A stretch of 64,000 nucleotides of DNA from Linum tenue (lineage: Eukaryota > Streptophyta > Magnoliopsida > Malpighiales > Linaceae), in assembly GCA_946122785.1 (NCBI GenBank), contig CAMGYJ010000003.1, forward strand, positions 30,211,811-30,275,810. Direction: 5' to 3'. Below are positions 1 to 12,289 of the stretch, one piece after another. The translations under genes were made by a program, and so were the position numbers. Numbering within the stretch: the stretch's first letter is position 1; each line of letters begins with the position of its first letter. The notes under the pieces are model-generated. The model had not been told where the DNA came from and made no database searches. It saw only the letters and a list, made by a program, of their open reading frames with translations.

Positions 1-2404
<2,404 letters not shown>

Positions 2405-2568
2405 TGATTGTTCAGAAGGATTGAATTGAAGATCAGACGCGTAGCAGAGATCGTTTGAGATCAGGGGAGGAGGACGGAAGTCTAAATTATCTCACTACAG
2501 CTTGTTTATGGAGAGAGAAGAACTAGGCGAATAAACAGGAGAGGATAAACACGTTGTTGATGTGGAAG
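2405..2568 (-). promoter_or_regulatory. Leader and proximal promoter of the FtsH gene
   Basis: These 164 bases lie between the FtsH start codon and the nearest upstream transposon. They must hold the 5' UTR and core promoter unless the transposon contributes. I see no clear TATA box. The role is inferred from position only. Confidence 0.4.
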
Positions 2569-2952
2569 CAAGGTTGTCAAATCGGTTTATGCTAGTGTTC
2601 TAGTTTAGTAAGTGGAATGGTTCGACCGGTGACACATATCGGTTTGTGCCGGTTTATGCTGGTCAATATTACAAATAAAATTATAAATACTCATTTTAAG
2701 CATGACATTTAACGTCAATGTCTAAACATTTATACTTGAATCCAACAAATAACACCAATATTTAACATTTATACTCATAAAATAAATAATAAAATAATTT
2801 TTAACAACTAAAGTCACTAAAACAAGGTTACTTTACTTAGAGATTCGTATATCGATCATGTCGGTCATACCGGTGGTGTCACGTCGGTTTTATGACCGGT
2901 ACAGGTTGAACCAGGTACAACCGGTGGCACGCCGGCTGGCGTGACAACCTTG
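2569..2952. mobile_element. Non-autonomous hAT element, CAAGGTTGTCA family, copy 1
   Basis: The 384-bp element has perfect 11-bp terminal inverted repeats, CAAGGTTGTCA at the left and TGACAACCTTG at the right. It is flanked by a perfect 8-bp direct repeat TGTGGAAG (2561-2568 and 2953-2960). An 8-bp TSD is diagnostic of hAT. The interior is rich in CCGGT/ACCGG words and has no coding capacity. A second, longer family member lies at 50338-51267. Confidence 0.9.
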
Positions 2953-2986
2953 TGTGGAAGAAAGAAAATAAAAGTATGGGGAAGAA

Positions 2987-3549
2987 TTATGAGTGTTCAA
3001 ATGGTTATCGTGTTAATAATCAAACCAATTAAGCCTAAATTTCATTAATCATGGAATAAAATGTCTTCACCAAACCGTCCAAATTAACACGAAAACCAAA
3101 TTAACCAAATCAAAGTTTAATTGGTTTGGTTAATCGGATAATCGGATTAACCAAATAACATAACATTACATGAAAACAAACATAAGCTATCCTTTTATAT
3201 AAGCAATAATAATAAGATTAACCATCCATAATTATCATCATCATTCGAGTTAATACATCATTCATCACCTCTGCTGTTTTGGCTTGTTGTGTACATGGAA
3301 ATAAAATAGGGATTCACGAAAGTTTGGTTTGGTTGGTTGCATGGAAGTATAAATAATTTTGTATATTAGGTGTATCATTAATTGGTTTCATTGGTTAGCA
3401 GTATTGAAACCAAACCAAACTATTTAAACCAAATAAGCTAAATTGTTTAACCAAACCAAACCAATTAACCAAATTAACCAAACCAAATTAACCGAAATGC
3501 TACCGATTAATATGGTTATCACGGTAATCAATCCGTTTGAACATCCTTA
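2987..3549. mobile_element. Non-autonomous hAT element (GTGTTCAAAYGG family)
   Basis: The 563-bp element has imperfect TIRs: the left end reads TTATGAGTGTTCAAATGG and the right end, reverse-complemented, TAAGGATGTTCAAACGG. It is flanked by a perfect 8-bp TSD GGGAAGAA (2979-2986 and 3550-3557). The interior is AT-rich with many AACCAAA/TTTGGTT words and no ORF. It lies 34 bp from the preceding hAT element, so two independent insertions hit the same short interval upstream of FtsH. Confidence 0.88.
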
Positions 3550-3718
3550 GGGAAGAAGAGGTGATACGGGTATTGGGAGGTTAGAGGTTAGGGTTGCATA
3601 GATATCATGAACCCAAACTGATTAATTTGGGAAGGGGAAAGAAATTGGTCAGTGAGAATTTGGGCGAAGAAACGTTGATTCCATCCAATCCACGTAATAT
3701 TTGTATTGTACGACTCAA

Positions 3719-4158
3719 TATGGCAATTTGAACCCGTCTAGCGAGTATTACTCGATCTGATCCGCAAAAGGGTAGGTATTATTTGACCAGTAATAGCGTG
3801 GGGCGTAGCATGGGTGTTGACTTCCGACCCGCCCTGCCTCACCCCATCCTTTATTCATTCTATCTCAAATTCTTATCAAATCTATACATATATTTATCTT
3901 ATTATCCTATTTTGACTTTACTTCAACTAGTTAGAGGCGACCTTTCACTTTGTTAGACTCAATTACCCATTCTATTATCACTATTTTTCATTCATAAAGT
4001 GATTTTTCATTCATTTTATTGTAAAAACTAAAAGTGTGTGTATTTTTTCAAATAAAATGTAAAAGTGGCTCGACCCACACAACCCCGTGGCCTGTACCCG
4101 CACTGGTTTTACCCGCTCCGATCCGCAATAGTATGGGACGGGGTTACCATTGCCATCA
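3719..4158. mobile_element. Degenerate non-autonomous hAT element
   Basis: The left end TATGGCAATTTGAACCCG pairs imperfectly with the right end (reverse complement TGATGGCAATGGTAACCCC). Flanks CGACTCAA (3711-3718) and CTACTCAA (4159-4166) match at 7 of 8 positions, as expected for an aged hAT TSD. The interior is AT-rich with GACCCGCC-type words near the ends. Non-coding. Confidence 0.65.
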
Positions 4159-4229
4159 CTACTCAACCCCGTAATAGGCTTGTGTGCAATTTCTGAACTT
4201 ACTTGTGCAATCCGATATCGATTTAGACT

Positions 4230-4650
4230 AATATTATATGTTCCGTTATACCATAAAGGAGGCGCGATTACTATTTATGACCTGCTCATCATGTCGCGTC
4301 TCATTCTATCATGAATTTCATGAATATCTACTTATATTTATCTTTTTTTGACTTTTCCAAACTCATACTTAAATACCAAATAAATTTTAAAACTCCAACT
4401 TTCAATTATGAAGACTAAATTGCTCCTTTTATTGTTGCTATTATTCATTTAATGAAATGCTTTCTTTTTGTCTTCTTGTAAAGAGTTAAATATCGACGTT
4501 CTTTACTTCAAATAATATATAAGGATCGTTCGACCCGTCCCGCACTGTATCCACATGGGTATTTTTTTGACCTAACTCACTACAAGAGAAACAGAGGTTT
4601 AGTGTCGATTATTTTATGTATTTTCCGACCTGACACCCCTCTTGTGACAG
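4230..4650. mobile_element. Very degenerate relative of the 3719-4158 element; a CACTA-like end at 4581
   Basis: Interior words (CTCATTCTATC, TATATTTATCTT, TTTTTGACTTT, TCAAATAATATATAAG) resemble the preceding element and a third diverged stretch at about 37178-37560. I could not fix its ends. At about 4581 the sequence CACTACAAGAGAAACAGAG resembles the end of a CACTA (En/Spm) transposon, but I found no matching opposite end nearby. Both calls are weak. Confidence 0.3.
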
Positions 4651-4659
4651 GTCGAGTAC

Positions 4660-5214
4660 AGGTCGGGTAATTTATCACGTGGTGTTGATCGAGCAGGTTG
4701 ACTCATATATATATATGTAATTAAAAAGGAAGATATTAAAAATATACAATTTTCATTAAAAACTAAAGAAACAAGCTATAATAAGGTAAATTAATTAAAT
4801 TATTTGAGAAATTGAGGTTTTCACCTATTTATCACTCTAATATAACTAAAATATGAGTTAAATGAAAAATCCTAAATAATTTGAGTAAAATTACATGTAA
4901 TTTAGGCATAAAACAGGTGGAGAAAGGGGGAAATCAAGTCAGGTCGATGATACCTCTCTAGAAAACCCTTCCTTTCAGGCATCCGAGGGGGCTGATGTCA
5001 GTGCCACTCCGCCTCCCGTTCATTCCCTTTCCTGATCAGCTCTCTCCTCTTCTAATGTGTTGTTTCCAGCCACATATTTACTTTGTCTTTCCTTTGTTGT
5101 GGTTGTCCTTTTCTCTTTGTGCGTTGCTTTCCAGTACATACCTGACTTATCTTCTCCTCGTGTTGCCTTGGTCTACCTCCTTATTCTCGCCTTGCAAATC
5201 CAGGTGGTTTGGAG
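4660..5214. other. Intergenic DNA with an unrecognised ORF remnant (4995-5214)
   Basis: AT-rich DNA followed by a more GC-balanced stretch from about 4925. An open frame of 74 codons (4995-5214, plus strand) is hydrophobic and matches nothing I recognise. The same non-repetitive host sequence seems to resume after the next three insertions (5567-5810, 6514-6555, 7288-7470). It ends in AATGAAACCC followed by an A-rich run near 7464, reminiscent of a LINE 3' end, so this may be an old LINE tail. That is speculative. Confidence 0.25.
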
Positions 5215-5566
5215 CATAGTTAGTAAATAATCCGTTTAATACACGTATATGTACCCGTACGTACTTTATCCGTTTAAAACTTCCGTATCTGTATTATTGT
5301 CAAGCTGTTTCATTTTTGCCCGTTCATTTGATGACTCCCGTATTAAACACGTATAAAACTCGTATAACACGTTTAATATCCGTATTTAATGAATTAAATT
5401 ACTAACTTTACTATTATTAATATATTTATTTATTTTTATAATGATTAATTTTTCTATATTTATGACAATTAACGTATTATTAAACGTAACATTAGCATAG
5501 AGACGAAGTAAAATACCCATACATATTTTATACGTAACTTTCCCGTACTATATTTTACTAACTATG
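5215..5566. mobile_element. MITE with perfect 13-bp TIRs
   Basis: The left end CATAGTTAGTAAA (5215-5227) and the right end TTTACTAACTATG (5554-5566) are perfect inverted repeats. TTTGGA occurs just outside both ends, offset by one base, so a TSD is possible but unclear. The 352-bp interior is built from CGTATT/CGTTTAATA-type words and is non-coding. The superfamily cannot be assigned safely. Confidence 0.7.
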
Positions 5567-5810
5567 TTTTGGATATACAGCCCTTGGCATTGGACTCAGT
5601 TTGGTGAGCTTGAAGACAGAAGATCGTCACTCCTCTATTTCCTTCGTCGGCCGACCAATTGGTTTGTGTTCTTTCATGAGTTTCGTGCAGTGAGATGCGA
5701 ATGGTTGATTCGACTCGGGGTGGTTTATTTGGAGGGTCTGCCTTCCACATCATATCTTCTGGGTTGGGTGGAACCGGCTCCTTTGCTTGATGTTTGGTGG
5801 TGGTGTCTGT

Positions 5811-6505
5811 CAGGGGCGGACCCACGGGTGTTTGGGGACACCCCTAAATTTTGGGAAAACGATTATCCAACCCCCGGTGGTAATTTACGATGGAAAAAAA
5901 ATTATAATTGATAGTCGGGGACACCCCTAAATTTAAAAAAGTGATTATCCTACTCTCATCTTTTAGTTTGAGTATGAGAATATAAGTGGTAGTTTGGGTA
6001 ATTCAAACCTAGGACACTTTTATTATTAATAAACATAATTTCCATTAGACTACAACTCATATGTTATTCGATTTAAACACTGTGTAATAGTATAATGTCA
6101 TCCTCTATCTCTAATTATTTTCAAAATCTAACAATTAAACAAATTTCAAGCTACCCTTAATTTGTATTGATTTATGGTTGTACGACAAGTGTTGAAAGAG
6201 TCTTTTCAGCTTTGGATTACATCAAGAACAAGTTTAGAAATCGAATATGTGATCAGTTCGTGAATGATTGTCTAATATGATATACAGAGACAATTAGTTT
6301 TGAACAGTGTAGACCCCAAGTGTGTTCTACAATAATTTTTTAATATGAAAACACATCGTGAATTTTTTCAAGCTGTATGATTGTATGAGTAAGGTATTTC
6401 TTATTAAATATTATTTCTTATTTATTAATTATTTTAGAATTATTTGTATTTAATTTATTTTTTAAAAGAGGACACCCCTATGTAAAATTTCTGGGTCCGC
6501 CACTG
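5811..6505. mobile_element. Deletion derivative of an hAT transposon (CAGKGGCGGACCCA ends)
   Basis: The 695-bp element has ends CAGGGGCGGACCCACG and (reverse complement) CAGTGGCGGACCCAG. Flanks GTGTCTGT (5803-5810) and GTGTTTGT (6506-6513) are an 8-bp TSD with one mismatch. Short repeats GGGACACCCCTAAAT lie inside the left end and GGACACCCCTATG inside the right. Unlike the other MITEs here it keeps part of a transposase gene (see 6185-6274), so it descends from an autonomous element. Confidence 0.88.
6185..6274 (+). pseudogene. hAT transposase C-terminal dimerisation-domain remnant
   Basis: One 30-codon open stretch reads TSVERVFSALDYIKNKFRNR and continues ICDQFVNDCL before a stop. This is the conserved core of the hAT-family C-terminal dimerisation domain (typically S-ERxFSA followed by K--LRN-M-D--LNDxL). 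Nothing else of the transposase is readable. It shows that the 5811-6505 element is an internally deleted copy of a coding hAT. Confidence 0.8.
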
Positions 6506-6563
6506 GTGTTTGTTGATTGACGACACTACTTGGACTGGTCGAGCGCCAGTTGTGGTTTTTCAG

Positions 6564-7279
6564 TAGGGTTGGAAAAATAGACCAGACCGTTAGAAAAACC
6601 GTGGTCCAAACCGTACCGTCACAGTTTGGTCCGGATCGTAGACCGTGAAGTATGGTCTGGTCTGGTCCATGGTCTGTATTATTTTATGATTTGATCTCTT
6701 GGTCTGGTCTGGTCCTAGACCGTGGATTTACCGGACCAAACCGTGGACCAACTGACTTGTCAATACGTGTAACAGCCCATTCGACCACTCTCCAAACTCC
6801 CACAATGACACCCAAGTCTCAACCTTAATTTTTGTGAATCTCTTCCCTCCTTCATTCCAACCACATTTTAACCAGAGAGTAGAGATAATAATGTGTCCAT
6901 ATGACATATGTTAATGTTTATGACGTTTATGATGCAAGCTGGGATGTTTTACTTTGTATCTTTTGTTATGTAATAAGATTTAGAGTATCAAAAATTATTC
7001 ATGCATGTTAGGATTAATGTTTTAAGGCAAATAACAATTATTTTTCTTGGTTATTGGTTTCAATTTTTGTGTGATTGACTAAACAAATTATTCATTTTTT
7101 CGTTAGTGTGGTCTATCTGGACCAGACCAGGAACCTAACCAGACCGCACAGGCATGGTCTGGACCGGACCGTATAGTTTGTGGTCTGGTCTGTGGTCCAT
7201 ACTTTAGCCTCTCGATCTGGGACCATACACCGTATATATGGTCTGGTCTAGGACCAGACCAGACCGTTTCCCAGCCCTA
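6564..7279. mobile_element. Non-autonomous hAT element (GGTCTGGTC-rich)
   Basis: The ends are TAGGGTTGGAAA and (reverse complement) TAGGGCTGGGAAA. Flanks TTTTTCAG (6556-6563) and GTTTTCAG (7280-7287) form an 8-bp TSD with one mismatch. Both subterminal regions are packed with GGTCTGG/CCAGACC words in inverted orientation, which could form a long stem. Non-coding, 716 bp. Confidence 0.85.
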
Positions 7280-7638
7280 GTTTTCAGCCACGATGACGTG
7301 GTTTTCAGAGGTGGCTAGGGTTCGGGGTTAATGATTGGTTTTGGGTCATTGGCTTAGAGCCCTATTGGTTTCGGGTTTTGTTTGGGCCTTGTTGTTTATG
7401 ATTTCCCAACCCCTATCGATCAATGCTTGTATATTTTCTATTGAGCCTGGACGATGCATTCTTAATGAAACCCTTTTTTAAAAGAAAGTCAGGTTCGAGA
7501 AGAGTACACCATACTGATCAGTCTCGCCTACATATCTGTCTCAAAACAAGTCAATCTGATCAGGGAAAACAAGTAAGATCAAAATTATCAATGCTGAAAG
7601 TTACTAATGCTTCCAGTGGTGCATTGATAAGTCTTGAG

Positions 7639-8185
7639 TAGGGATGACAAAAATATCCGTAACCGTGGATATCCGCCTGAATCCGATCTAATCGGGTAGG
7701 GAAAAATCTGAACTCGAAGGACTTTTAGTGGGTACGGGTAAAACCTGAAATCGAATATTACGGTTAATGGGTGGGCTTGGTTTTCTCACTATCCAACCCG
7801 AACCCGCCCGATTATACCCATGCATATGTATTTTGTCTAGAAATAATCAATATTTTTCTCTAACATATTTTATATTTAGTATATAAATATAATAATTTTA
7901 TAAAATTATATTGTTTTAATTAATTTTCTTCATTCTAGTGAATTATTGTCGTACTTTTCGTCTTACATAACGTGAGAATTCATGTGAATATTAACATATT
8001 GGTTGTAGTTATAAAGAGAAACTGTTACCCATGGATAACCGTGGATACCCGAAACCCGAACGGGTATGGGCATGGTTTGAATGTTCTACCCGTTTCTTAT
8101 GTGGGTATGGATATGCATAAAGCCCGAACTACTTTGAATAGGATAACGGATATGCACTATCCGTCCCCGACCCGTTCCATCCCTA
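7639..8185. mobile_element. Non-autonomous hAT element (TAGGGATGACAA ends)
   Basis: The left end TAGGGATGACAA and the right end TTCCATCCCTA form imperfect TIRs. Flanks GTCTTGAG (7631-7638) and GACTTGAG (8186-8193) are an 8-bp TSD with one mismatch. The subterminal regions carry GGATATCCG/ACCCG words typical of the TAGGGATGRCAA hAT MITEs of plants. 547 bp, non-coding. Confidence 0.88.
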
Positions 8186-8193
8186 GACTTGAG

Positions 8194-9037
8194 ACCACGA
8201 TTTTGTTCACTTTCGACGTGAGATGAATCAGTTAGACTTTGTGTATGCAATTGTTCCAGCAACAACTTCCAGTGCGCAAAGTTTGAATTTGTGGCTCAAA
8301 CTGGAAATAGCTACCCCGGTAATGGAATTTCGGTTTCTGAATGTTTTTTGTTTGGTGAACCGGTTTCTGAAATTCCAAACAGGCCGGAAAGACGTTTCCT
8401 TTCTGTAGAGGGAAAGAGATGGATCGCACGTGACGTGAGCCCCTCCCAGTAACATTCGTACACGTTGCGATATGTGGGCTGGGCTCAACTCAGTAACCGG
8501 ATTCAATGATACGGTCAGAGCCCAACCAGCCAACCCACTGCAGCAGAAAAGGGAAAATCGCAAACCCAAAAAAGAAAAAGAAAAAAAAGAAACGACTCCG
8601 ACGAAGCGATCTGTTCTGTACTTCTGTTTACAGCGCATCCATTCCACAACCAAACACCCAAAACAGCACAGATTTTGAACCATGGTAGAGAAGAGAAGAG
8701 AAGAAAGAGAGCGAGCGAGCCCATGACGGCAGCAACGAACGTTTGATTACTGAAATCGATTAGCTGCCTCCGGTGTCTTTGTTAGTTTCTATGTCCGCCG
8801 GGCGAAGACGGAGATCACTGCCGCACCGCATCTTTGTCCCATCTCCCTCACCGTCACCGACCAACTCGATTCACTCAATTCCCCTCTGAAACGTCGCCAT
8901 CGCTGCCCAGTCCCCCGCCTCCCACGCTAGCGGCCGGCAGCATCAACGCCCAACGCTGCTACTCATCATCTGAAATCCCAAGGCGGACTGTGCTACTTCT
9001 CTCTCTGACTCCGCCTCTCCACTTTCCCCCCCCAAAA
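8194..9037 (+). promoter_or_regulatory. Upstream region and 5' UTR of the NPSN13-like gene
   Basis: Single-copy-looking DNA between the last hAT element and the start codon at 9038. It becomes CT-rich and GC-richer from about 8630, as plant 5' UTRs often do. An A-rich run lies at 8566-8592. I see no obvious TATA box. Transcription start is inferred to lie roughly between 8630 and 8900. Confidence 0.4.
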
Positions 9038-9970
9038 ATGGCGACCAACTTGCCGATGACTCCTCAGATGGAGCAGATCCACGGCGAGATCAACGACAAT
9101 TTCCGAGCTCTCTCGTATGTCTTCTCTCATTTCCTCATCCTGCTGCTTCTCCTAGGGTTCAATTTGATCTTGTTTTTTTTTTGGGCTATTAAATGAAATC
9201 TCTTCGCTTCTTTGTGCCGCATTTATCTGTATTGCGTATTTGCGTTGTTCTAATTAACCTTCCCTTTCATGGGTCGTGTTGCCCATACCTGTTTGCTCGC
9301 TTGACCTTGATTCTATTCCCCCACACGATTTCGAATTCGCAGAAATGGGTTCCAGAGGCTTGATAAGATTAAAGATTCTAATCGGCAGAGTAAGCAGCTC
9401 GAGGAGCTTACTGGCAGGATGAGAGAATGCAAAAGGTATAGCATAGAATGGATTAGCAACTCTTGTCTTGTGTTTTTTTTTTTTTTTGCCCTTTTCACTT
9501 GGCTGGCTGACTCCCACTACAACGCTATCTGCAGATTGATCAAGGAGTTCGAAAGTGAAATCAAAGATGAGGGGACCAGAAATCCACCCGAGGTCACTAA
9601 GCAACTTAATGACGAGAAGCAATCCATGGTATGTGTTTCCAAGTCTTCCTTTTCCTCATGCTAACCTGGTCAATATGTTCTGCAAAGTGTGTGTTAACTT
9701 CTGGGGGTGGCATCCCTGAACTGGGACTCATTGTTTGCCACCGTTGTAGGTTAAAGAGCTGAATTCCTATGTGGCCTTGAGGAAAACGTAAGCCCTTACC
9801 TTCCATGCTTGTCTTACCCCTTTGTTATATGGCAGTTTCAAGCTTGTGGGCTCTGTTACTAAGTGAGGGATACTGCAGGTACATGAGTACTAACAAGAGG
9901 GTTGAACTATTTGATACTGGAGCTGGGGCCAGTGAACCTATGGCGGAAGACAATGCCCGTATGGCATCAG
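9038..9970 (+). pseudogene. NPSN13: NOVEL PLANT SNARE 13-like gene, 5' half only (exons 1-5)
   Basis: NPSN proteins are plant-specific SNAREs that act with syntaxins in membrane fusion, including at the cell plate. Five exons are seen: 9038-9114, 9343-9435, 9535-9628, 9750-9787 and 9879-9970, all with GT-AG borders. They encode 131 residues. The start MATNLPMTPQMEQIHGEI and the later NGFQRLDKIKDSNRQSKQLEEL, ECKRLIKEF, KQLNDEKQSM and KELNSYVALRKTYMS stretches match the N-terminal half of the family. The frame is open and splice sites are intact to the donor at 9971. The rest of the protein (MSNQEL..., the SNARE helix ending near RQVATDK, and the membrane anchor) is not found anywhere in the following 5 kb, which holds transposons and the next gene. 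It is either a 3'-truncated pseudogene or a locus broken by rearrangement. The exonic part itself shows no decay. Confidence 0.85.
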
Positions 9971-10201
9971 GTGAGTTCACATTTCTTTTCAGGGTATATT
10001 CTCCATTCCACACCCAGCACACAAACTGTAACGCGTTAAGACTCTTGCACTACCTGCCTGAACCTCTGAACGTCACTCTTGGTGTTTCTGTTTGTACATC
10101 TCGACTGATTGGATTACTGCATTGAGCCGTCTCTTTGCATAGCCCCTCTTACTCCCTCTCCCCAGAGACGTTGTAAAATTTGATTAGTTGCGCAATAATT
10201 T

Positions 10202-10612
10202 ATGGATGGTTGTTTTCATGCGGTTTGTCTTTGCGAGGAATGCATTTCGTGTTGGCGCAAAGGAGAACTATTTATGAGAACGAAGTACCATTGCTTGTTG
10301 TCTGGGCATGAGGTGATGGATTATGATTTTTTTCGAATGCCAACTCATCAGATGTTGAGTGTAGATCGAATGAATTCGCCGGAAACGGTGATGGAATTTC
10401 ACGAGCGTCGTAATCTTTATTTTGTGTTGTATCTATTGAGAGAAGAGAATGAATTGATCGTGGAGGTTTATGAGGACGAGACAATACATAAACTCGATTG
10501 GTTCCTCAGACACTTGGCTGACATAACTGTGTGCAAGTTGTGGGTGTTCAGCAAATGTATAGTCAAGACTCCCTCAAATAGAAAATTCAACGAGAAAGAG
10601 AAATTGAGATGA
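10202..10612 (+). CDS. Unrecognised 136-codon ORF downstream of truncated NPSN13
   Basis: An open frame begins MDGCFHAVCLCEECISC and ends in a basic tail. I recognise no domain. It lies where the missing NPSN13 exons should be but resembles no SNARE. Its last 50 bases belong to a short direct duplication (see 10558-10735). It may be an exon or relic from a rearranged or transposed segment. There is no sign that it is expressed. Confidence 0.25.
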   Translation: MDGCFHAVCLCEECISCWRKGELFMRTKYHCLLSGHEVMDYDFFRMPTHQMLSVDRMNSPETVMEFHERRNLYFVLYLLREENELIVEVYEDETIHKLDWFLRHLADITVCKLWVFSKCIVKTPSNRKFNEKEKLR

Positions 10613-10735
10613 CCAAAAGCTAGGAAAGAGGAGGGCAAAAACTACAAAGGTGTCAAATACTGTCTAGTATTGGTCTAGTAAATGTCTAGTCAAACACTTC
10701 CTCAAATAGAAAATTCAACGAAAAATTGAGACAAT
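10558..10735. repeat. Short direct duplication
   Basis: The words CCTCAAATAGAAAATTCAAC followed by an A/G-rich stretch and AATTGAGA occur at about 10571-10609 and again at about 10700-10732. The spacing is about 128 bp. It is a local duplication of unknown origin. Confidence 0.6.
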
Positions 10736-11037
10736 GTGGACCAAGTATATAAGTTATGATGAAGAGTCGTAACTAGCAAGCATAGGCATGGGCACGGGAG
10801 GTTGGGTTGGGCTGGGGCCCTACTGCAAATAAGGTCGTTAGCCCATAATTAAAGAGTAGGAAAATCCTTAGCACACACACCTGGCAAAATCTGGTAGATG
10901 GGAAGAAGAGTAAACTCATTTGTGATGTGCCCAGCACGTGGCGGCAGCAGGATGAGCATGATGTGGACGGTGGGATATGTGGAAACGCGTCGGCTGTTCC
11001 ATTGAATAGATATCATTTTCTCTATCTATATTTCAAC

Positions 11038-11788
11038 TAGGGATGACAATGGGGCGGGTTTGGGGTGGGTTTACCTAAATCATTCTCATCTCCATATTCA
11101 AATACCCACACCCATACCCGCCCCATACCCATGCGGGGGAATGTTTTGCAAACCCATTCCCATACCCGTGGGTTTCGGGTACCCATGGATAATACTCATC
11201 CCCGTACATCCAACATTATTATACCTAAAACTTACAAATTTTTTTTTAATTATAACCATAAACAAATCTATTATACATGAAGTCAACAAAACACGGTTAT
11301 TTTCTAAATTCGATTCAAAGAATATGATCCTAAAACATCCATTAATACATAATATAGACTACAATATTTTTTAAATTATTATGCTCTAACTCTTGATACA
11401 TTTACTAAGTAATAATTAACTAACATAATCTTGTTGACAAGGGGGAAAGTGAAAGAGTGGAAGGAGAATTGAGGGAAATGAATTAGGTTTTGATTAAGAT
11501 GGTTACTCAATTGCATTTCTACTATTTATTTTCTCGAGTTATCATCATCATCATTGATAGATTACAATTTAATCCACATATTTTTTGATATGTGAAGAAA
11601 TTCTCTTGGTGGGGCGGGTATGGGTATGGGTATGGGTATGGGGCGGGGGAGGCTAAAACCATACCCGCCCCATACCCATCAAACTTTTTGCGGGTTTTAC
11701 CCATACCCGGTCAAAGCGGGGATTCCCCACGTTGACTGGGTCGGGGGTGGTCGGGTACCCGCGACCATGGATTTGATTGCCATCCCTA
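11038..11788. mobile_element. Non-autonomous hAT element (TAGGGATGACAAT ends)
   Basis: The ends TAGGGATGACAATGGGGCGGG and (reverse complement) TAGGGATGGCAATCAAATCC are TIRs of the same type as the 7639 element. A perfect 8-bp TSD ATTTCAAC lies at 11030-11037 and 11789-11796. Both subterminal regions hold ATACCCGCCCCATACCCAT-like arrays. The 751-bp element is non-coding. Confidence 0.92.
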
Positions 11789-11796
11789 ATTTCAAC

Positions 11797-12289
11797 CAAT
11801 TTCCATCCTCTAAATTATACTATTGATTGATGTTTTAATCCTCAGAACGAGAGAATTGATCCTTGTTTGTTTTTTAAAAAAAAAGGATTTGAAAAAGGAA
11901 CATAGAATATAATTTTTTTAAATATCAGTATGTGCTTTTATTTCATTGAATCATATCCCCATAAATTGTGATTCCAAAACATTTCTTCTCTGTCTTGAGA
12001 ATGAGTTCACATCGTTAAACCACTAAATTTAAGAAGTTGTTTAAGTGACTGTTGATTATTAGTTAATCTTAAGTAGTTAGTAATTATTTAGGGGATATTA
12101 GTGGTTGTTGGTTAGTTAAGAATACTTAGGGAAATTTTGAATTATTTTAAACCTAACTTAAATAAATAATTTAGAGGGTGGATTTTCCCCCTTCCTTCCC
12201 AACCCTAGTTATCATAGGATTTAATCTATGGTTTACTTGATACACTTGATCTTAGCCAAACGGCAATTAGGTTTTCATCACTCAGATTT
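11797..12289. other. AT-rich spacer without recognisable features
   Basis: No ORF, TIR or splice-supported exon is visible. Repeated TTAGTTA/TTATTTAGG words give mild low complexity. Confidence 0.5.

Noticed and set aside
4581..4640. Possible CACTA (En/Spm) transposon: CACTACAAGAGAAACAGAG
   Set aside because: Only one end is seen; no inverted partner TTGTAGTG, no 3-bp TSD and no coding relic were found nearby. Noted inside the 4230-4650 entry but not called as an element.
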